Positions 57,288 through 64,000 of a stretch of DNA of 64,000 nt are shown piece after piece; position 1 is the first letter of the stretch; the number at the start of each line of letters is the position of its first letter. A program made the position numbers and the translations under genes. Location: assembly GCF_024586455.1 (NCBI RefSeq), contig NC_065920.1:53683109-53747108 (forward strand), read 5' to 3'. Below the pieces are notes generated by a model. That model had not been told where the DNA came from, ran no database searches, and saw only the letters and a list, made by a program, of their open reading frames with translations. The DNA is from Bactrocera neohumeralis. Taxonomy: Eukaryota > Arthropoda > Insecta > Diptera > Tephritidae.

Positions 57288-57990
57288 TCGATTGCTGTTT
57301 TGTTTCGGGCTCATACGCATAGATCCATGATTCGTCATCTGTGACGATCTTATAAACGTCTTTTGAAGCACCGCGATCGTATTTTTTCATTATTTTTTCT
57401 TTACACCAATCCACACGAGCCTTTTTTTGAGCGATTGTCAAATTGTGCGGGATCCAACGAGAACAAACCTTTTTTACGGCCAGGTGTTCATGCAATATCG
57501 AATGTATGCTGGTGGTAGAAATGCATAGGCATGCCTCTATCTGAAGGTAGGTTACATGACGGTCTTGCATTATCAGTTCACGTACGGCATCGATGTTTTC
57601 TGGCACAACGGCTGTTTTTGGACGACCTTCACGGAATTCGTCTTTGAGCGAGCGTCGGCCACGATTGAATTCGTTGTACCAGTTTTTCACAGTGCTATAG
57701 GATGGTGCTTCATAGCCATACAAAGATTTTAGTTCATCGATGCACTCTTGTCGTGATAATCCACGTCGAAAATTGTGAAAAATGATCGCACGAAAATGTT
57801 CACGAGTTAATTCCATTTTTTGGCCGAGATGAATTTTTTAATTCCCTGTAAATAAAACAATTCACGATTAAATGACAAAACGTTCTGAGTGATGTTATGC
57901 TAAAAAATGTCAAACTTTCCAATGGAAATGTCAGATTGCACCTGGCAACACTTAGTGTTGCCTAGGCCAGAATATATATAGCAGCCCTCG
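57184..57990 (-). mobile_element. Mariner deletion derivative with termini and clean N-terminal ORF
   Basis: Termini CGTAGGTTGCTATATATATT (57184) and, on the other strand, CGAGGGCTGCTATATATATT (from 57990) are each flanked by TA, giving 807 bp against a normal 1.3 kb. The ORF 57816-57235 (193 codons) has no internal stop. The first helix-turn-helix is MELTREHFRAIIFHNFRRGL through the linker EGRP (residues 63-66). A second helix-turn-helix spans about 71-116, then WIPHNL (121-126), then the first catalytic box IVTDDESWIYAYE with Asp161. Residues 1-177 follow the family; at ETKQQST the frame enters a run of 40 A (57247-57286) read as Lys, then HFR and a stop. The rest of the catalytic core is deleted. 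A truncated DNA-binding protein could in principle be made; nothing shows that it is. Confidence 0.85.
57247..57286. repeat. 40-nt poly(T)/poly(A) run at the deletion joint
   Basis: An uninterrupted T run on the plus strand (A on the coding strand). It stands where about half of the transposase gene is missing, between codon 177 and the 3' terminus region. Confidence 0.97.
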
Positions 57991-58104
57991 TAGAGTTTAA
58001 GTTTAATGTAAGTTTCAATAAAATGAGTGAAAAAAACATAAAAATAAATAATTTATTCGAAAATAATTTCATTTACTTCAAAATAAGTCGCGTTTCTAAT
58101 TAGC

Positions 58105-58440
58105 TGTCAACGGCTGTATATATATAAGTGGTCAGTATGACGACCTAAATCGATTTCTTGTCGTCTCGTATTTCATCGAGTCATGTTTTCTATACCTTTT
58201 TTGGAAAGCTCATTTCACGTTCGTCTGCCCGTCAGTCCATATTTTACAGTACTACTACGATCTCTATAAAATTTGTGCAGTTTATGGACCCGATACAGTT
58301 TCTGATTTCCACCGCACAACGATGGTTCGCACTCGTTTTTCGGTCACCCAGAGGTTGATAAATTTTCGGTATACTATAGAATATACATAGCTGTCATACA
58401 AACTAAAAGAAAGGGATCAAAAATTCATTTCATTGTATTG
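58105..58440 (-). repeat. Mini-me/INE-1-like repeat, copy 10 (decayed)
   Basis: Has AAGTGGTCAGTATGACGACC then TAAATCGATTTCTTG (the core region), TTCGTCTGCCCGTCAG (GTCY remnant), TACTATAGAATATACATAGC and TGTCATACAAACTAAAAG, in minus-strand order. A part in the middle does not match (58265-58350). Confidence 0.5.
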
Positions 58441-59153
58441 AAAAAATTCATTAAAAAAGCTAACATCTTTTTTGTTTGAAACCCATTATGTTAACACTAA
58501 CAGCAAATTGAATTGTAACAAAAGCGCATGACAGCTGTGTCATTTAGTTCGATAAAAAATTGTTCCTGATAAAAATATTTCGTGCTCTTTTCTACAGATT
58601 TTCGGATATTTGCTAAACAGAAGGCTTCCTCATATCCATTGTTTTCCCGATTTTAACATTACATACTCATGCATATTTTAGACTACAATAATTTTTCAAG
58701 CAAACTTTATCCGACCTCAACCACTAAGCCCAAAATAAAATGAGGACGTTAAAATCGCTAAAATAGGAAATGAACTTATTTACATAAATGTAAGCAAAAT
58801 ACCCACTGATTAGATCTGAAACTAAATATGCACTGTTTAATTGTATCCACTTTGCATTATTGACCGCCGATATAGCTTGTAGTAAAAGCAGAAAATATCA
58901 TATTCGAAATGTTGCCTAAATGTAGGTGTTTATGTTGGACGAAAGTTAACACAATTTTCTGGGCTTACGATAATGTTTCAAAGCTGCAAATATAATTTCA
59001 TGCTCGTTTGAGTAAATAGTTTTTGCATACAACCAAAAACGCGCTTGCTTAATTCCCAGCTTATTATTGATAGTATTGTTTGATTGCAATCAGTGCCTGA
59101 TTCTGTAATCGTACGTACGTGCACGCACATATATTGCAGGTCTAATCATCAGG
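58441..59153. other. No recognisable feature
   Basis: AT-rich, no supported ORF or repeat. Confidence 0.4.
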
Positions 59154-59693
59154 ATGGCTATGCATTTATCCTTATTAAAACAATTTTTGAAATGTTCAAA
59201 ATTTGAATTGTGCCATTCGCTGTTGTTCCTGAAAATTGCGATAGATTCATTAATTGCAAGCCAGAGAATTCAGCACTTATTTCGGCACAATAACAGCGAA
59301 GATTTAATTACTTATAATGGTTGGTGTGCGCCATGGCTTATAAAGCATGGTGGAACGCCAAAATGTAAGCACCACAATCTAATTCAACAGACATGTATTA
59401 TGTTTGCAAAATTAAACGAACATATAATTGTCACCGCCACCGGTGTCCTCTTTGCCAATACTACATCCACCAATAACATCGACGGCAGCGCCAACGTTAC
59501 ATTTCTCTCGCCAATATGTCAAATTTTAACGAGCAAATCAAGTGGCACAAAGCAAATGCTGCGGGCTGATATTTTGGCTGAATATGTGTGCTCATCCGCC
59601 ATGCAAGCGTACGCATCTGTATGTGCGCGAATTTCAACGATAGTTTTATTGAGGACGCATATTTCAAACTTGGAAGTTTTGCTAACACAGTAG
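59154..59693 (+). CDS. Unassigned 179-codon ORF
   Basis: The longest open frame that is neither a transposon nor a simple repeat. The protein begins MAMHLSLLKQFLKCSKFELC and has a hydrophobic stretch at about residues 22-35 (SLLFLKIAIDSLIA). It is Cys- and Ser/Thr-containing without a clear zinc-finger pattern, and ends NLEVLLTQ. I recognise no domain. Upstream, ATATATTGCAGG (about 59133) resembles a 3' splice site, so it could be an internal exon. The local base composition is less AT-rich than the flanks, which also makes chance ORFs longer; a 63-codon frame is open on the opposite strand. Treat as hypothetical. Confidence 0.25.
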   Translation: MAMHLSLLKQFLKCSKFELCHSLLFLKIAIDSLIASQRIQHLFRHNNSEDLITYNGWCAPWLIKHGGTPKCKHHNLIQQTCIMFAKLNEHIIVTATGVLFANTTSTNNIDGSANVTFLSPICQILTSKSSGTKQMLRADILAEYVCSSAMQAYASVCARISTIVLLRTHISNLEVLLTQ

Positions 59694-60168
59694 AATTGAA
59701 TTAAATGTCTTAAATGTCGGAGGCATTGGGCTTTTTATGACCTTATATTAATATGTGTGTGATGCATAAGTATTTACATAGACATGAAAGTAAAACAACT
59801 TTTTTAATTTAAAGTTTCGAAATAAAATGCAAAAGGAATGTAACTTGATCAAATAATTTATGTTAAAATAAGTTACAGGTAGAATGCCGAAGGCTTCCTC
59901 TGAAAACGTCCAATTTTGAAAAGATACGACAATCAAGAAAGCTAAACTTCAAAGTAAGATTTTTTATATCTTTACAAAGACACAATTACTCATTTAAATA
60001 CAATCATTTCGGATTGCTGTATTTTTCAAAAAATTTATAAAACTTGATTAACAAGTATCATATGTTTTATAAGGTATATTATTTTTTGTTTTAAAAAAGC
60101 ATCATGTTTCTGTCTCTGAATCAAGTCAGTCTAATAGGAGATTTGTAAATATGTCCAATATGATTTAA
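59694..60168. other. No recognisable feature
   Basis: AT-rich spacer between the ORF and the mariner at 60171; no motif supported. Confidence 0.4.
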
Positions 60169-60170
60169 TA

Positions 60171-61381
60171 TTAGGTAGTCAAAAAAGTTTTTTCGTATTT
60201 TGTCAATAGATGTCGTTGCAGTCGCATATCTCCAGTGCTACCAATCACATTGTGTCATATCATATAATGTTGGAAAGATGAGATTTTAAGTTTTATTTAC
60301 ACAAAAAATTAAATTCGGGGAAGGCGAAAAATGTTACAGCTGTTCAAAAATTATTGAAAATAATGAAAGAATTCGCTATATTTTGAAATTTTGATATAAA
60401 AAAGAGAAGAATACAACGCAGGCACCAATGAAATTTGTAAAGTTTACGGAGACGATGCTGTATCAGTTCGTGTAGCATAAAAATGGTTCACTCGCTTCCG
60501 TTGCATCTCGCTCTGGTCGACCTATAGTTGAAAAAGTCGATGAGTTTTTCGAACATATTGATCAGAACCGCCACATAAGCAGCCATGATATCGCTAAGGA
60601 TTTTAACATGCATCGTCAAACGGTTTTGAACCATTTAAAAAATTCTGGCTACAAAAAACGATCGATGTTTGGGTACCACATGAATTGTCTGTGAAAAATT
60701 TAATAGACCGAATTAACAACGGCGATTTTTTGTTGAAACGAAATGAAATCGAACCATTTCTAAAGCGAATGGTGGTAAAAAGTGGATCAAATACGACAAT
60801 AATGTGCGAAAAAGGTTATGGTACAAACATGATGAGGCTCAAAAAATGGTCTTAAAGCCACGATTGAAGCCTCGAAAAGTTATGCGGAGTGTTTGGTGGG
60901 ATTGGAATGGAGTCATTCACTAAGAGCTGCTCCAGCTTGGTCAAACGATTGATTCTACATTTTACTGCCAACAGCTGATGAGATTGAAGCAAGCAATCGA
61001 AAAAACGGTCAGAACTGATCAACAGAAAGGTACAATGCTAGACCACGCACATCTTTGATGACTCGACAAAAACTGGGAGAACTTGGCAGGAAAGTTTTGA
61101 TGCATCCACCATATAGCCCATCGGACTACCATTTGTTTCGGTCAATGCAGAACTCCCTTAATGGAGTAAAGTTGGCTTCAAAAGAAGACTGTGAAAATTA
61201 CTTGTCGTAGTTTTTCGACGAGAAACCAGAAAACTTTTACACTGATGGAATAATATCTCTAGCAGAAAAATGGCAAAAAGTGGTTGGCCAAAATGGTACA
61301 GATTTGGCTCATTAAAGTTCATTATAAAAAAATAAGTTGAAGCTTGATTAGAAGCACGAAAAGATTTTTTCGACTGCTCTA
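60171..61381 (+). mobile_element. Mellifera-type mariner, full length but inactive
   Basis: Left terminus TTAGGTAGTCAAAAAAGTTT after TA, right terminus AAAAGATTTTTTCGACTGCT then CTA before TA: a 1211-bp element. The frame is recognisable throughout: NEICKVYGDDAVSVRVA, GRPIVEKVDEFFEHIDQNRH, HDIAKDFNMHRQTVLNHLKN, DVWVPHELSVKNLIDRI-like, LLKRNEIEPFLKRM. The first catalytic box is lost to a small deletion (GGTAAAAAGTGGATCAAATA). Then come RKVMRSVWWDWNGVI, LMRLKQAIEKTVRT, a damaged second box (GTMLDHAHL), MHPPYSPSDYHLF with four residues missing before the third Asp, and LNGVKLASKEDCENYLS and the C-terminus. It is the parent type for the 485-bp derivative at 38578. Confidence 0.9.
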
Positions 61382-61462
61382 TATATTACCATCTGCTATA
61401 GAACGTATTATCTGCGATGTCACTCATACGTCCCGTTCAACTACACTATGTGCTACTATTAA

Positions 61463-63690
61463 GGGGGGAGTCTGCTTTAGAGGCTTCAAAAAATCGATTT
61501 TTTTGAGAATTTTTTTGGGAGGAAAAAAATAATTGATTAAAGCGAAATTTTTAGGGTTTATAGTTATATATTTAAACATCATTCGCAAATTTTTTAGATA
61601 TGAAATCTGTGATATTCTGCCTTTGGGAAGCAATTGCCAGATGCATCTCGCATGTGCATTTGTCGGACGGCGGGCAGGATGCAGGTCGCAATTTCTGTCG
61701 AAAGCAAAAAATTCAAAGAAATTTATATTTTTTAATAATTTATTTTCTAGTTAAACTAAAAAAAATAGAAGATAATTTAATGCCAAAGATAATAAACTTT
61801 GCCTCATTCCATACGATGCTCATAGTAGCATTTTCCTTCAAAAACTGGACAAAAATGAAAATTACAAACTTCAGCTATGCTACTCAAAATTGATTTTTTT
61901 AGTACCTAAGCAAACGTTCTACAATGAACCGATTAAAGGAATGACCTTCAGCCTGCTATTTTGCCACACAAGTAGTCGGAACCTAGATTTTGTTCAGAAC
62001 GCACGTGCTTATTCGCGAAACTCTCTATTGTTCTCGAAATTGCAAGTGGTTTTTTGTGTTGCGGAAGTGAATTCTGGAATATATTTTTTATGGATTCTGG
62101 ACAACATGGTATGAATTTAATATTGGTGATATAAAGATTAATTTAGTTAATGTATTATTTTGTTTTTCTTCCGGAAAACAATGAATCATTAAAAAACTAA
62201 TTTTTTTTTTTATTTTTAGAAATTAGTGTTTTTGTTATAGCGTTGGGCGAGGTTGAGCTTTGAATTTTGTTTCTTAGTAAACTACAAGGTTTCTAGTTAA
62301 CTTATAAGCTTATACATTTTCCCCGTCTTTCCCCACCTTTGAAAAAAGCGCGTTGAATTAGGTTGGTCACTTGCATAAAATGAGTACTGCTTTATTTATT
62401 TCTTTTTAATTAAATACTAAAATCCTGCTAAATTATTATATATGGGTGGTATGTAGACGGTATAGGGGGGCTCTATCGGAGCCGGTGTGAAAATTGGTCA
62501 ATGAACGTGGCACCGCCCACTTTGTGGTGAAATCCCATATCTCGGGACCGGACTGACCGATTTCGACAAAATTTGGAACATAAAATTCTTTTCATATTCC
62601 TATGTTACTCTGTGAAAATGAGCGAAATCAGACTACAACCACGCCTTCTTCCCATATAACATAATTTAAAATTCCGTTTAATTCTTTTACTTTCCAGTAC
62701 ACAAATAAAGAATTAAATTATATAACGGAATAAAATTTTGCGGTAATAATTCCCTTAAAGTAAGCCACCAAATCCAACCAAAACTGTACCAATAGTTGAC
62801 TTTTGACTGAAAATATCGTTCAATGTGTGAGATATGAAATTAAAATTCGCACAGAATCCTTTTCTGGCAATAGTATTTCATTCTATCGAAAATGGGTCGA
62901 ATCGGGTCAATACTTAGCCCCCATATACCTAATATAAAGATTTTAGAACTTATAGGTGACTTTATGCTGGATATAACCATCAATATTTGGGCCAACTCAA
63001 TAAAAATTGCAGAACAAGTTTTATTCATAACAGTGTTTATTCGCGCCTAAAATAGATACAATTGCACGAAAGCTTAAACCCCCCACATATAACTATTACC
63101 AAGATTTTCGGACATCCACTTGACCTGGCTCCATATGATTGGTGATTGTATGTAAGGTGCCTAAATGAAACCGAATTACCTTTTTTGAGTATGTGGCATA
63201 TTAGTAGTATGTGGGATGAGCAAAAATAGATCAAATATGGTCGGCACTACCTCCTAATCAAATATATTCAATATAAAATATTCGGTTGCACCCGAAATTA
63301 GCCCTTCCTTACTTGTTTTATTTTAATATATTGCATTATTATATTCAATTATGCATTTTTTTAAATTTTCATTTATAAAATCACTTTAAATAATTTTGTC
63401 CGGTTTTTGAGACCAAATGCTCCTATGTGCGACGTTTAGTTTTTTTTCTATCCTGCCCGCCACTTAAGAAAAATCGTAAAAATTAAAAACCGAGAAATCG
63501 CGCGTCAAAGTTTTCGCTTTCTGCCCAAGCGCTAATATATTTGCTAGACGCTCGGTCACTATTTCCCTTCTAGCTTCGAAAATATTTCGAATTCCCATCT
63601 ATAACTTTGCGGACATATTCTCATATTATTTTTAAGTAGAATTAAGCAAAAAACAATTGATTTTCTGAAGCTTCTAAAGCAGGCTCCCCC
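61463..63690. mobile_element. 2.2-kb TTAA-flanked element with terminal inverted repeats, unassigned
   Basis: TTAA at 61459-61462 and 63691-63694 bracket the element. The left end GGGGGGAGTCTGCTTTAGAG continues GCTTCAAAAAATC; the right end, read on the other strand, is GGGGGAGCCTGCTTTAGAAG then CTTCAGAAAATC, about 30 of 35 bases alike. A second inverted pair lies about 210-230 bp inside: CGGCGGGCAGGAT (left, about 61670) and ATCCTGCCCGCC (right, 63450-63461). That suggests longer, diverged inverted arms. TTAA duplication is the mark of piggyBac-type elements, but their termini usually begin CCC, and no transposase is present (ORFs up to 97 codons, none recognised). Probably non-autonomous; the family is unknown to me. 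Confidence 0.65.
62430..63320 (-). repeat. Interspersed repeat with TTCGGG-type 5' end, copy 3, nested
   Basis: Its 5' motif is at the right: CGGTTGCACCCGAAATTAGC then CCTTCCTTACTTGTTTT at 63281-63318, the reverse of AAAACAAGTAAGGAAGGGCT and TTCGGGTGCAACCG. Inside are GTGGCACCGCCCACTTTG (about 62509) and ATCTCGGGACCGGACTGACC (about 62556), words common in dipteran interspersed repeats of this kind. It lies wholly within the TTAA-flanked element. The left limit is an estimate. Confidence 0.6.
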
Positions 63691-63694
63691 TTAA

Positions 63695-64000
63695 GTAAAA
63701 CTTTAAATTTCTGAAAGCAAGTAGGAATAAATTTCTTTCTATTTACCATCCGTATGCCACATAATAGAATTTCATTTTACGAAAAATTAAATTGCGAAAT
63801 ATTTGCACAGTAATATGAAATAATATACCCCAAAATCAATACAACTGAAATTAATAAATAATGTAACCGAAAAGTTTCTATTCAGACGAACTTGTTTGTA
63901 AGGAGTTGGATTTAATTAAATATAAATTATTTATAAATTTTGTTGCTTTGCCATACAAATTCTAATATCAAATGTGGGCTTGCTCTTTTGTACTTAGCAT
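63695..64000. other. No recognisable feature
   Basis: AT-rich flank after the TTAA-bounded element, running off the window. Confidence 0.45.

Noticed and set aside
61463..63690. Firm assignment of the TTAA-flanked element to piggyBac
   Set aside because: TTAA fits, but the termini begin with G-runs instead of CCC and no transposase is present, so the family is left open.
1..64000. tRNA, rRNA or other structured RNA genes
   Set aside because: I saw no tRNA A/B-box pair or rRNA-like segment by eye; a covariance-model search would be needed to exclude small ones.

Overview
This is eukaryotic, AT-rich, gene-poor DNA packed with decayed transposons. I could not recognise an exon of any host gene. 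The elements point to a higher dipteran, most likely a tephritid fruit fly. They include mariner-like copies with a 41-residue D-D spacing (the rosa-type DD41D mariners known from Ceratitis), maT-like DD37D elements, mellifera-type mariners, dipteran mini-me/INE-1-like repeats carrying GTCY and TA microsatellites, and Jockey-, RTE- and RNase H-bearing non-LTR retrotransposons. The species is an inference; the decayed elements are read directly from translations. The window is most simply intergenic DNA or a large intron.

Layout, left to right. 0-6.4 kb: a diverged tandem repeat, two direct copies of an AT-rich repeat, and two adjacent non-LTR remnants (RNase H, then a Jockey 3' end with a CAA tail). 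6.8-9.6 kb: a mariner and an RTE-like reverse transcriptase on the minus strand, then the first DD41D mariner. 11.8-18.8 kb: mariners, two more RTE-like C-termini (one running into a 556-bp AATATC hexamer array), retroelement tails, and a Helitron fragment joined in frame to a mariner fragment. 20.1-23.8 kb: an RT-RNase H retroelement, a mini-me-like copy and a second DD41D copy. 25.8-27.9 kb: a DD37D element inserted in a mini-me-like repeat, then a GC-rich patch. 29.4-36.5 kb: Jockey RT, two copies of one retroelement C-terminus, a mariner and RNase H remnants.

36.9-39.4 kb: a DD41D mariner broken by an unidentified 0.86-kb insert and by a 485-bp mariner deletion derivative. 41.0-42.8 kb: a DD37D element with both terminal repeats beside an internally deleted Helitron that keeps its 3' hairpin and CTAG end. 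43.9-51.2 kb: mini-me-like repeats in alternating orientation, another DD41D copy and RTE/mariner scraps. 53.3-58.4 kb: three Tc1/mariner elements with paired terminal repeats, one with the longest clean transposase reading frame here (193 codons, cut short at a 40-nt A-run). 59.2 kb: an unassigned 179-codon ORF. 60.2-63.7 kb: a full-length but dead mariner, then a 2.2-kb element flanked by TTAA with inverted termini and a nested repeat.

Every transposase, reverse transcriptase and helicase segment found is broken by stops, frameshifts, deletions or lost catalytic residues, so I see no element that could move by itself. The main interest is structural: nested insertions that give relative ages, repeated internal deletion, microsatellite growth inside elements, and a TTAA-flanked family I cannot assign.
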